A stretch of 5,270 bases of DNA, taken from assembly GCA_026193755.1 (NCBI GenBank), contig JAPHUI010000079.1, positions 1-5,270 on the forward strand, given 5' to 3'. How positions within the stretch are numbered: the first letter of the stretch is position 1; every line of letters begins with the position of its first letter. The notes below the pieces were generated by a model. It was given only the letters and a program-made list of their open reading frames with translations. It did not search any database and was not told where the DNA came from. Below, one piece after another: positions 1-5,270 of this stretch. This stretch comes from Ignavibacteriaceae bacterium. Lineage in GTDB: Bacteria > Bacteroidota > Ignavibacteria > Ignavibacteriales > Ignavibacteriaceae. A program made the translations under genes and the position numbers.

Positions 1-97
1 CTTCCGGATCTACCAGGAATATTGAGTTACATTTAGAATTGTTGCATTTAGCGAAGTGCCACTTAACAGTATCTTTAGTTTCGATAACGCTCTCCAC
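1..97 (-). CDS. Possible 5' end of a leftward gene, partial, function unknown
   Basis: On the minus strand a frame stays open from a TGA at 127-125 to the window edge. The first plausible start is a GTG at 97-95, giving 32 residues beginning VESVIETKDTVKWHF and ending LVDPE. The peptide has a balanced composition with two closely spaced cysteines (C18 and C23). I do not recognise it, and no signal peptide is visible. A minus-strand GGAG at 112-109 lies 11 bases before the GTG, which is rather far, and an exact -7 match lies at 133-126. An open run of this length is not rare by chance in AT-rich DNA, so this is only a candidate. It could equally be a decayed gene remnant or non-coding sequence. 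Confidence 0.3.
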   Translation of the reverse strand, partial: MESVIETKDTVKWHFAKCNNSKCNSIFLVDPE

Positions 98-125
98 AAT
101 ATTTATGACTCCAATGTAGTAAGTT

Positions 126-133
126 CAAAATTA
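126..133 (-). promoter_or_regulatory. Candidate -7 element (TAATTTTG) facing left
   Basis: On the minus strand the sequence is TAATTTTG, an exact match to the TAnnTTTG -7 element of Bacteroidota-type sigma factors. No -33 TTTG sits at the usual distance; the nearest is about 25 bases upstream. If used, transcription would begin near 118-122 and give a short leader before the possible GTG start at 97. Single 8-base matches occur by chance in AT-rich DNA. Confidence 0.3.
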
Positions 134-182
134 AAAGTCCACTAATAAATTTTTCTCTCAAAATATTTTTTGCAATCTATAT

Positions 183-203
183 TTTCTTTTCAGAGAAAAG
201 AAA
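183..203. repeat. 9-bp perfect inverted repeat, A/T-rich hairpin
   Basis: TTTCTTTTC at 183-191 and GAAAAGAAA at 195-203 are perfect reverse complements separated by the 3-base loop AGA. It lies between the leftward and rightward candidate promoters upstream of the phosphomannomutase gene. With only two G-C pairs it would be a weak terminator, and no clean T-run follows on either strand. It could be an operator-like dyad or chance pairing of purine and pyrimidine runs. Confidence 0.4.
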
Positions 204-234
204 CTTAGAGGAATCGTCCGGTTGAAAAAATCCA

Positions 235-242
235 TATCTTTG
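235..242 (+). promoter_or_regulatory. Candidate -7 element (TATCTTTG) for the phosphomannomutase gene
   Basis: TATCTTTG matches the Bacteroidota TAnnTTTG -7 consensus exactly. It ends 43 bases before the ATG at 286, which implies a transcription start near 248 and a leader of about 38 bases. I see no convincing -33 TTTG 17-23 bases upstream, so only the downstream half of the promoter is supported. Position, orientation and the absence of an upstream co-directional gene favour it. Confidence 0.5.
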
Positions 243-285
243 TACTTGAAAATTCTATCCACTTAAATGCGTTAATGGAGCAAAT

Positions 286-1632
286 ATGAACAAAATTGCA
301 GGCTTTAAAGCTTATGATATTAGGGGAAAAGTTTCTTCTGAACTGAATACCGATTTGGCATACAAAATTGGGAGAGCATATTCAAAACTTATAAAAGCAA
401 AGAAAGTAGTCGTAGGTTATGATATTAGAAAATCATCAATTGAAATTTGTAAAGCTTTGACGAGTGGATTAACTGATAGCGGTGTTGATGTAATTGATAT
501 CGGACTTTGCGGAACTGAAATGATTTATTTTTCAACTCCATTCTTTGATGCCGATGGTGGAATTATGATTACTGCAAGCCACAATCCTCCGGAATACAAC
601 GGAATGAAGTTCATCAAAAAAGGTTCCGTTCCGGTTGGATATGATTCCGGTCTTAATGAAGTTGAAAAGATGATTGTAAATAATGACTTTGAAGAAATCA
701 GCAAGACCAAAGGAACGGTTACTAAAAAGGATATTATGAACGACTTCATTAATCATCTGTCAAAATTCTATGATCCAAAAAATATTGATCCTATTAAAGT
801 GGTGGTGAATGCCGGCAATGGTTGTGCGGGACTTGCTCTTGAAGCACTTGAACCAAAGCTGCCGATAAAGATGATAAAGATGTTCAACAATCCCGATGGG
901 AATTTTCCAAATGGAGTTCCAAATCCTATGCTGGAAGAGAACAGAAAATTGACCATTGATGTTATTAAAAAAGAAAAATCAAATCTTGGTGTTGCCTGGG
1001 ATGGTGATTACGACCGATGTTTCTTTTTTGATGAAAAAGGAAATTTTATAGAAGGTTATTATATAGTTGGACTTCTTGCCAAATCGATATTGAAAAAACA
1101 ACCGGGAGAAAAAATTGTTCACGACCCAAGATTAGTCTGGAACACTATTGAAATTGTAGAAAAGGCTGGCGGAAAAGCAGTTGTTTCAAAAAGCGGACAC
1201 GCATTCATCAAACAGAAAATGAGAGAAGTTAATGCTATTTATGGCGGAGAGATGTCTGCTCATCATTACTTCAGAGAAAATGCTTACAGCGACAGCGGGA
1301 TGATTCCATTCCTTTTAATTCTTCAGTTGATGTCTGAAGAAAAGAAAACCCTTTCTCAGTTAGTTGATGAAATGATAGTAGATTACCCTTGTTCGGGTGA
1401 AATAAACTCTACGATTGATGATCCTGCAGGAAAAATAAAAGAAATAGAGAAGAAATATTCCGATGGAAAAATTGATGAACTAGATGGTATTTCTATTGAG
1501 TATCCAAACTGGAGATTTAATTTGAGAATGAGTAATACAGAACCAATCTTGCGGCTGAATGTTGAAAGCCGTCACGATGAAAAACTTATGAAAGAAAAAA
1601 CGGAAGAGTTGTTAAAATTGATTAGAGGATAA
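286..1632 (+). CDS. manB: Phosphomannomutase (ManB/CpsG type)
   Basis: This is a cytoplasmic enzyme of the alpha-D-phosphohexomutase superfamily, expected to interconvert mannose-6-phosphate and mannose-1-phosphate for GDP-mannose and surface glycan synthesis. At 448 residues it is full length for the family (about 450-460). All four diagnostic loops are present: the phosphoserine loop TASHNP (Ser98 is the phosphorylated residue), the Mg-binding loop DGDYDR (239-244), the sugar-specificity loop GEMSAHHYFR (321-330) and the phosphate-binding loop SNTEP (416-420). The GEMSAHHYF form, together with the KIVHDPRLVWNT and SKSGHAFIK segments, resembles enterobacterial CpsG more than AlgC-type dual phosphomannomutase/phosphoglucomutase, so mannose is the likelier substrate. 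Some phosphoglucomutase activity cannot be excluded. The ATG at 286 is preceded by GGAG at 277-280 with a 5-base gap, which fixes the start. The gene appears monocistronic, with a hairpin terminator right after the stop. Confidence 0.95.
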   Translation: MNKIAGFKAYDIRGKVSSELNTDLAYKIGRAYSKLIKAKKVVVGYDIRKSSIEICKALTSGLTDSGVDVIDIGLCGTEMIYFSTPFFDADGGIMITASHNPPEYNGMKFIKKGSVPVGYDSGLNEVEKMIVNNDFEEISKTKGTVTKKDIMNDFINHLSKFYDPKNIDPIKVVVNAGNGCAGLALEALEPKLPIKMIKMFNNPDGNFPNGVPNPMLEENRKLTIDVIKKEKSNLGVAWDGDYDRCFFFDEKGNFIEGYYIVGLLAKSILKKQPGEKIVHDPRLVWNTIEIVEKAGGKAVVSKSGHAFIKQKMREVNAIYGGEMSAHHYFRENAYSDSGMIPFLLILQLMSEEKKTLSQLVDEMIVDYPCSGEINSTIDDPAGKIKEIEKKYSDGKIDELDGISIEYPNWRFNLRMSNTEPILRLNVESRHDEKLMKEKTEELLKLIRG

Positions 1633-1634
1633 GT

Positions 1635-1682
1635 AGTCATTCTGAACCTGCCTTGCCGTCAGGCAGGATTGTTTCAGAATCT
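1635..1682. repeat. Likely copy of a dispersed intergenic palindromic repeat
   Basis: The segment starting GTCATTCTGAACCTGCC and closing with GGCAGG and TTCAGAATCT has the form of a short dispersed repeat: a conserved outer TCATTCTGA/TCAGAATC pair flanking a CCTGCC/GGCAGG core. I recall very similar elements between genes in Bacteroidota and related genomes. Only one copy lies in this window, so its repetitiveness is inferred from memory and not seen here. It overlaps the terminator, and such elements often end up in that role. Confidence 0.55.
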
Positions 1683-1687
1683 TTTTT
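1639..1687 (+). terminator. Stem-loop with T-run after manB (probable intrinsic terminator)
   Basis: The left arm ATTCTGAACCTGCCT (1639-1653) pairs with AGGCAGG (1661-1667) and TTCAGAAT (1673-1680). That makes 15 base pairs in two blocks, with a 7-base loop (1654-1660) and a 5-base bulge (1668-1672). Six T residues follow at 1682-1687. It begins 6 bases after the manB stop codon. A strong GC-rich stem followed by a T-run in this position is a standard intrinsic terminator. Confidence 0.75.
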
Positions 1688-1688
1688 A

Positions 1689-1696
1689 TACTTTTG
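1689..1696 (+). promoter_or_regulatory. Candidate -7 element (TACTTTTG) for the lipoprotein gene
   Basis: TACTTTTG is an exact TAnnTTTG match immediately downstream of the manB terminator T-run. A TTG at 1669-1671 lies 17 bases upstream and could serve as the -33 element, although it sits inside the right side of the palindrome. Transcription would then begin around 1700-1704, only a few bases before the ATG at 1707, so the transcript would be nearly leaderless. Confidence 0.4.
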
Positions 1697-1706
1697 GCTT
1701 TTAGTA

Positions 1707-2972
1707 ATGATCAAAATTATTGAGAAAATATTTTATCTTAGTCATGTACTTGTACTCTTGCTATTACTTGTGCAGTGCGATACAGATGAACCGCCAACTA
1801 ATAGTGCTCTTTCATTAAAACTTGAAGATGTTTCCTGCACAGAAGCCTGGATAACTTTAACTACCACAAATCTCCAACTACCTTCAACAATAATTTTAAA
1901 ACAAAATAACCAAACCATAAGCACTATAAATCTGATTAAGCGAGATACACTACTCTATGTTGATTCGCTCTTACCAAACCAAACTTATGACTTCCAATCA
2001 ATCATTCAATCAATCAATCTATCCAGCAACGAACTTAGCGTTACAACAATAGACACAACCAGCCATAACTTTACTTGGCAAACGTGGACTTTTGGTGAGC
2101 ACGATGCTAGTTTTCTATGGGATGTGGCAATCTTAGATGAAAACAATATTTTTGCAGTTGGTGAGATATACCTGAATGACACTCTGGGGCAACCTGATCC
2201 ACATCCTTACAATTTAGTGGTTTGGAACGGAAGCAAATGGGAATTGTTAAAGCTTACTTATCAGGGGATTCCGCCAGTAATTCATTCTGTTTTTGTAATT
2301 AATTATCAAGATGTATGGTTTGATCCTTGGTTTCATTGGGATGGACAAAACTTTCAAGAACTTCCAATTGATCCTGTTTTTATAGGCGTTGGGATTAACA
2401 GGATTTGGGGGAATGATGATGGTATTTACGTTGTTGGAAATGATGGATTTATTGCCTATAAAACTGTAAATGGAGGTTGGAATAGGATTTTCAGTGGTAC
2501 AGAAACAAGAATAAATGATGTTTGCGGAATTACTACAAGTCAAAACGAGACTGTACTATACTGTCCTGTATCTTCATTCTTTGTTCCCGGAGATAAGAAG
2601 ATATTAAAGATTACAGATGGTAAGGTTGACTCCGTTTACAGAAACAGAGATGTTAGACTCTATTCAGCCTGGGCAGTAAATGAAAATATCTTATATGTGT
2701 GTGGTGAAGGTGTATATGTAAACAAGTTTGGGACGTGGGACGAAATAGACTTATACCCGGTAGGAACAAATTCTGTAAGAGGTAACGACATAAATGATAT
2801 TTTTGTTGTAGGAGACTATGGAACAATTTTTCACTTCAACGGGATAAGCTGGCAGATGCTCAGTACACCAAATAATAAAGGTTACTCTAAAGTAGCAGTA
2901 AGCAGAAATATCGTAGCAATCTGCGGAAACTATCAAGGACAAGGTTTAATTGAGATTGGTATCAGAAATTAA
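1707..2972 (+). CDS. Predicted lipoprotein with fibronectin-III-like domain and degenerate beta-propeller
   Basis: This is a 421-residue predicted surface or periplasmic lipoprotein of unknown function. Residues 1-24 form a signal peptide with a leucine-rich core (14-22) and a lipobox-like LVQC; Cys24 would be lipidated, although Gln before the Cys is not ideal. Acidic residues follow (DTDE, 25-28), as in Bacteroidota lipoprotein export signals. Residues about 33-115 look like one fibronectin-III/Ig-like beta-sandwich (SLLPNQTYDF, 87-96, is a typical FN3 turn). Residues about 133-421 contain five or six imperfect blades of the pattern 'D-I-F-V-V-G ... W-N-G-x-x-W', for example 137-178, 233-262, 319-345 and 357-384, as in a beta-propeller. 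The ATG at 1707 was chosen because it opens the signal peptide; an in-frame TTG at 1653 lies inside the hairpin. No Shine-Dalgarno is visible. No glycosyltransferase motif is present. Confidence 0.8.
   Translation: MIKIIEKIFYLSHVLVLLLLLVQCDTDEPPTNSALSLKLEDVSCTEAWITLTTTNLQLPSTIILKQNNQTISTINLIKRDTLLYVDSLLPNQTYDFQSIIQSINLSSNELSVTTIDTTSHNFTWQTWTFGEHDASFLWDVAILDENNIFAVGEIYLNDTLGQPDPHPYNLVVWNGSKWELLKLTYQGIPPVIHSVFVINYQDVWFDPWFHWDGQNFQELPIDPVFIGVGINRIWGNDDGIYVVGNDGFIAYKTVNGGWNRIFSGTETRINDVCGITTSQNETVLYCPVSSFFVPGDKKILKITDGKVDSVYRNRDVRLYSAWAVNENILYVCGEGVYVNKFGTWDEIDLYPVGTNSVRGNDINDIFVVGDYGTIFHFNGISWQMLSTPNNKGYSKVAVSRNIVAICGNYQGQGLIEIGIRN
1995..2023 (+). repeat. Imperfect CAAT tetranucleotide tract in the lipoprotein gene
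   Basis: The run reads CAAT, CAAT, CATT, CAAT, CAAT, CAAT, CTAT, C: five exact CAAT units with two interruptions. It also forms a 12-base tandem duplication (1995-2006 and 2007-2018) encoding QSII then QSIN, residues 97-104, within the fibronectin-III-like domain. The longest uninterrupted run is three units, which is short for efficient slippage. Confidence 0.6.
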
Positions 2973-3535
2973 TTTATCTCCACCTCAACTGTAAACGGCA
3001 CTTTTAGTTTTTCCCATTCAAGTCTTACGACGGCTGTGTTATCAGAGGTTTTTGTAATTGTGTAAGCAAGCCACTCCTGCCAGCAGGAATTGTCTGTTTC
3101 CGGAGCAACTTCAACACGCAGTACGTCTTCTGCATCGTTATATTCAAATGCACCCCACTGATCAGCTACTTTATTAAAAATTATAGTCCACTTATCTTTA
3201 GTCGGAATAGTAAAAAAGCCGTAACTGCCTGCTTTCAATTTTTTACCATTTATTTTCACATCAGTATTAAAAGTAATTTTGGTAGCTTCGTTTGCACCGG
3301 CACGCCATACTGCATTGTAAGGAACCAATCCTCCCCATATTGTTCTACCTTTTACACCGGGTCTGCTGTAAACAATAGTAACATCCGTAAAGCCGACTGT
3401 TTGCATAACCGTTGCCTTGGGGCTTATTCTTACTTCCTCTTTCTTTTGGGAGTAACCATCAACTGAAATAATTCCAATTAATAAAATTGCTAAAAGCAAT
3501 GTGCTTAAAGAAAATGTTTTTGCAAAATGTTTCAT
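2969..3535 (-). CDS. Secreted DUF2911 domain protein
   Basis: This 188-residue exported protein of the DUF2911 family is of unknown biochemical function. Residues 1 to about 29 form a signal peptide: Lys2 and Lys6, a hydrophobic core LLLAILLIGII at 13-23, and probable cleavage near GYSQ-KK at 30. The rest is a single DUF2911 domain with its characteristic segments: SPKATVMQTVG (38-48), YSRPGVKGRTIWG (56-68), VWRAGANEAT (76-85), KAGSYGFFTIP (101-111), WTIIFNK (116-122) and QWGAFEYN (126-133). No catalytic residues are established for the family. The ATG at 3535 has an AGGA at 3545-3542 six bases upstream, supporting the start. The gene begins 34 bases after the PLP enzyme gene on the same strand, so co-transcription is likely. 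Its stop codon overlaps that of the convergent lipoprotein gene. Confidence 0.9.
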   Translation of the reverse strand: MKHFAKTFSLSTLLLAILLIGIISVDGYSQKKEEVRISPKATVMQTVGFTDVTIVYSRPGVKGRTIWGGLVPYNAVWRAGANEATKITFNTDVKINGKKLKAGSYGFFTIPTKDKWTIIFNKVADQWGAFEYNDAEDVLRVEVAPETDNSCWQEWLAYTITKTSDNTAVVRLEWEKLKVPFTVEVEIN

Positions 3536-3541
3536 ATTAAA

Positions 3542-3545
3542 TCCT
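3542..3545 (-). promoter_or_regulatory. Ribosome binding site (AGGA) of the DUF2911 gene
   Basis: On the minus strand, AGGA is separated by 6 bases from the ATG at 3535. It is one of only two clear Shine-Dalgarno sequences in the window (the other precedes manB), and it fixes this start. It lies in the 34-base gap after the upstream gene, as expected for an internal gene of a two-gene transcript. Confidence 0.55.
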
Positions 3546-3569
3546 GATTATATAATTAAGTTTTTATTT

Positions 3570-4736
3570 TCAATTTACTGATAATTTTTTCATTTCATCA
3601 ATTACTGTATTAATCTCTTGTTTCGTATTGTAGAAATGTGGTGCAAATCTAATATATCCTTCACGTAACGAGCAAATTATTTTTTTCTGGCTTAAATAAT
3701 CAAAAATTTCTTTTGCATTTACACTTTTTGGGAATCCATCTTTTAGGGAAAAGCTAACTATTCCTGACAAATGCTTTTCAGGTTGCGATAGAAGCGGTGA
3801 TTTATAACCAATTGAAGCCAGCTGTTCAATGAAATATTTTGAGTTGCTCAACACCTGTTTTTCAATTTCATCAAAACCAAACTCCTTTAAAAATTTCATT
3901 GATGAATTAAACGCATAAATACCAAGGTTATTCAAAGTACCCGGCTGGAATCTTTCAGCAGTTTCTTTTGTAGTAAGATCGAAGTTTAGTAAGTCCCAAG
4001 CATCATTTACAGCCAGCCAACCTATAGGTGCAGTTTTCATTTTATCTTGCAATTCTTTTCTAACATAAATAAAAGCTAATCCCTGCAAACCCAAAAGCCA
4101 TTTTTGAGTTCCGGAGGCAAGAAAATCAATGTTACACTTTTCAATATCTAATCTGACTGCACCTAATCCTTGTATTGCATCAACAGAAAAAATGATTCCG
4201 TGTTCCTTGCAGGCTTTACCAATTTTTTCCAGATCAACTCTGTAACCGGATAGAAACTGCACAAAGCTTATTGAGATTAATTTTGTATCTGGTTTTATAG
4301 CATCTATCACTTCTTCCGCAGTTACAATTCCATTTTTAGATTTTATAAAATCAACTTCAACTCCTTTTTCTTTTAGCTGAAGGAATGGATAAACATTCGC
4401 AGGAAATTCAACATCATTTAAGATTATTCTATCGCCGGATTTCCAATTAATTCCCTGTGCAAGCCAGATAATTCCGTTGGTTGTATTATCGAGGAAAGCT
4501 ATTCTATCCCCTTCGCAATTAATCATTTCACCAATCATCGTTTTTGTTTCATCTGCAACATCTTTAAAGGCGTAATAATCATCAATTTTCTCTTCACTTC
4601 GTTCTGTCAGGAAAGCTTCTATTCTTTCTTTTACTTTTGTAGTAATTGGTCCTGTTGAAGCATGATTGAAATAAATAATCCCTTTTTTCAGATAGGGAAA
4701 GTAACTTCTTGCTTTTTCGATTATTTCGGGATTCAT
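3570..4736 (-). CDS. Class V aminotransferase-fold PLP-dependent enzyme
   Basis: This 388-residue cytoplasmic PLP enzyme of fold type I, aminotransferase class V, is close to normal length for the family. Visible features: the N-terminal FNHASTGP (23-30), the phosphate-binding DNTTNG (83-88), SVDAIQGLG (184-192) with Asp186 pairing with the PLP ring nitrogen, and SGTQKWLLG (208-216) with Lys212 as the Schiff-base lysine. FQPGTLN (263-269) and the C-terminal SLREGYIRFAPHFYNT (356-371) follow, with Arg358 or Arg363 as the likely substrate carboxylate ligand. The SufS-type catalytic Cys motif (RxGHHC) is replaced by SLREG, so cysteine desulfurase activity is unlikely. Isopenicillin-N-epimerase-like proteins share this pattern, but their substrates are mostly unknown and I assign none. 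The ATG at 4736 has no visible Shine-Dalgarno. The gene leads a probable operon with the DUF2911 gene. Confidence 0.85.
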   Translation of the reverse strand: MNPEIIEKARSYFPYLKKGIIYFNHASTGPITTKVKERIEAFLTERSEEKIDDYYAFKDVADETKTMIGEMINCEGDRIAFLDNTTNGIIWLAQGINWKSGDRIILNDVEFPANVYPFLQLKEKGVEVDFIKSKNGIVTAEEVIDAIKPDTKLISISFVQFLSGYRVDLEKIGKACKEHGIIFSVDAIQGLGAVRLDIEKCNIDFLASGTQKWLLGLQGLAFIYVRKELQDKMKTAPIGWLAVNDAWDLLNFDLTTKETAERFQPGTLNNLGIYAFNSSMKFLKEFGFDEIEKQVLSNSKYFIEQLASIGYKSPLLSQPEKHLSGIVSFSLKDGFPKSVNAKEIFDYLSQKKIICSLREGYIRFAPHFYNTKQEINTVIDEMKKLSVN

Positions 4737-4753
4737 TCAGGTTATTAGCTTTC

Positions 4754-4786
4754 TTTGATATTAGCAACAATAATATTTAGATTTTG
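4754..4786 (+). promoter_or_regulatory. Candidate promoter for the Lon-like protease gene
   Basis: TTTG at 4754-4757 could be a -33 element. Twenty bases later comes TAGATTTTG (4778-4786), which matches TAnnTTTG apart from one extra base before the final G. Transcription would begin near 4792, leaving a leader of about 48 bases. This lies in the 103-base region between the divergent PLP enzyme and protease genes. On the other strand, TATTGTTG (4772-4765) is a one-mismatch -7 candidate for the PLP enzyme gene, without a well-placed -33. Neither is certain. Confidence 0.35.
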
Positions 4787-4839
4787 ATATAAGATTTTAC
4801 AAGCATATATCGTGAAATACCAACCAAATTCAAATTATT

Positions 4840-5270
4840 ATGGACAAAAAAATGACTTACCCTAAAGCTTCAAAGCACAAACAACTTACTATCGAAAATT
4901 TAAGATGGAAATGTGACCCGGATATTTTTAAGTTCGATTCAACTGAAGATTTAAAACCTATTGAGGGAATACTAGGACAGGAACGAGCCCTGAAGGCACT
5001 AAAGCTTGGTGTTGAGATGAGAGCACCCGGTTATAACATTTTTATCGCCGGTATGTCCGGTTCAGGCAAAGCAACTACTGTGAAGCAAATGCTTGAAACG
5101 ATAGGAGCTGATTGCCCTCCTTTATATGATTACGCATATGTGAATAATTTCAAAGATCCCGATAGACCAATCCTTCTTACTTTTCCTAAAGGGAAAGCAA
5201 AAGTGTTCAGAAAAAACCTTTTACGAGCAATTGAAATATTAAAGAGGAAAATACCGCAAGCACTGGAAAG
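4840..5270 (+). CDS. LonB-like AAA+ ATP-dependent protease, N-terminal part (runs off window)
   Basis: The first 143 residues of a protein matching the N-terminal AAA+ region (AAA_32/LonB-like) of large Lon-related proteases, usually about 800 residues with a C-terminal Ser-Lys protease domain that is not in this window. Diagnostic segments are LRWKCDPDIFKFDSTEDLKP (21-40), GQERALKALKLGVEM (46-60), PGYNIFIAG (63-71), the Walker A loop GMSGSGKAT (71-79), and YVNNFKDPDRP (100-110) followed by a basic LTFPKGKAKVFRK stretch (113-125). In Walker A the residue after Lys77 is Ala78, with Thr79 next; the family tolerates variation here. The expected role is ATP-driven degradation of cytoplasmic proteins. 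Start choice: the ATG at 4840 has no Shine-Dalgarno, while an in-frame ATG at 4852 has a GGA (4842-4844) seven bases upstream, so the true protein may be four residues shorter. Confidence 0.85.
   Translation, partial: MDKKMTYPKASKHKQLTIENLRWKCDPDIFKFDSTEDLKPIEGILGQERALKALKLGVEMRAPGYNIFIAGMSGSGKATTVKQMLETIGADCPPLYDYAYVNNFKDPDRPILLTFPKGKAKVFRKNLLRAIEILKRKIPQALE

Noticed and set aside
3..119. Plus-strand frame open from 3 until a TAG at 118-120, as a possible gene tail
   Set aside because: The translation is rich in Leu, Ser, Thr and His with no recognisable motif, and the opposite strand gives a more protein-like reading. Not supported enough to list.
525..956. Three minus-strand open frames of 62-74 residues opposite manB
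   Set aside because: They are antisense shadows of a clearly coding, conserved gene and have no start signals or recognisable content.
1653..1706. In-frame TTG start for the lipoprotein 18 codons upstream of the ATG at 1707
   Set aside because: It lies inside the terminator/repeat stem, has no Shine-Dalgarno, and would put 18 unrelated residues in front of a normal signal peptide.
1742..2942. Minus-strand open frames (60-98 residues) opposite the lipoprotein gene
   Set aside because: Shadow frames with no ribosome binding sites; the plus-strand reading has a signal peptide and repeated blade motifs.
3075..3088. TCCTGC-CA-GCAGGA palindrome, similar to the core of the intergenic repeat
   Set aside because: It lies within the DUF2911 coding region (residues SCWQE), lacks the outer TCATTCTGA/TCAGAATC arms, and is short enough to arise by chance.
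1..5270. A novel defence, mobile or biosynthetic system
   Set aside because: No transposase, integrase, CRISPR repeats, toxin-antitoxin pair, tRNA, attachment site or clustered enzymes are visible. The genes are housekeeping or envelope types in ordinary arrangement.

Overview
The window reads as ordinary chromosomal sequence from an AT-rich member of the Bacteroidota/Chlorobi assemblage, most likely the Ignavibacteria. Three things suggest this. Candidate promoters carry the TAnnTTTG -7 element typical of that group. Several starts have little or no Shine-Dalgarno sequence. One lipoprotein belongs to a fibronectin-III plus beta-propeller type that I recall as recurrent in Ignavibacteriales genomes. 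The taxonomic call is inference from memory; there is no marker gene here to settle it.

Layout, left to right. Positions 1-285 hold no confident gene. There is a possible 5' end of a leftward gene (1-97) with its own -7 element, a 9-bp A/T-rich hairpin, and a rightward promoter. At 286-1632 is a complete phosphomannomutase (ManB/CpsG type, + strand) with every catalytic loop intact. It is followed by a stem-loop with a T-run (1639-1687), which looks like both an intrinsic terminator and a copy of a dispersed palindromic repeat. Directly after it lie a -7 element and a predicted lipoprotein (1707-2972, +) with a fibronectin-III-like domain and a degenerate beta-propeller. Two minus-strand genes converge on it: a secreted DUF2911 protein (2969-3535) and, 34 bases upstream of that, a class V aminotransferase-fold PLP enzyme (3570-4736). 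The lipoprotein and DUF2911 genes share overlapping stop codons in one TTAA. A 103-base divergent promoter region follows. The 5' end of a LonB-like AAA+ protease (4840 to the window edge, +) closes the window.

The genes do not form an obvious pathway. ManB supplies mannose-1-phosphate for GDP-mannose and hence surface glycans. The lipoprotein and the DUF2911 protein are cell-envelope proteins of unknown function. The PLP enzyme may be co-transcribed with the DUF2911 gene. The Lon-type protease belongs to cytoplasmic protein quality control. I found no phage, CRISPR, transposon, toxin-antitoxin or defence module, and no convincing undescribed system. The points worth a second look are the terminator/repeat/promoter junction, the lipoprotein family and its likely mislabelling in databases, and the tightly overlapped convergent gene ends.
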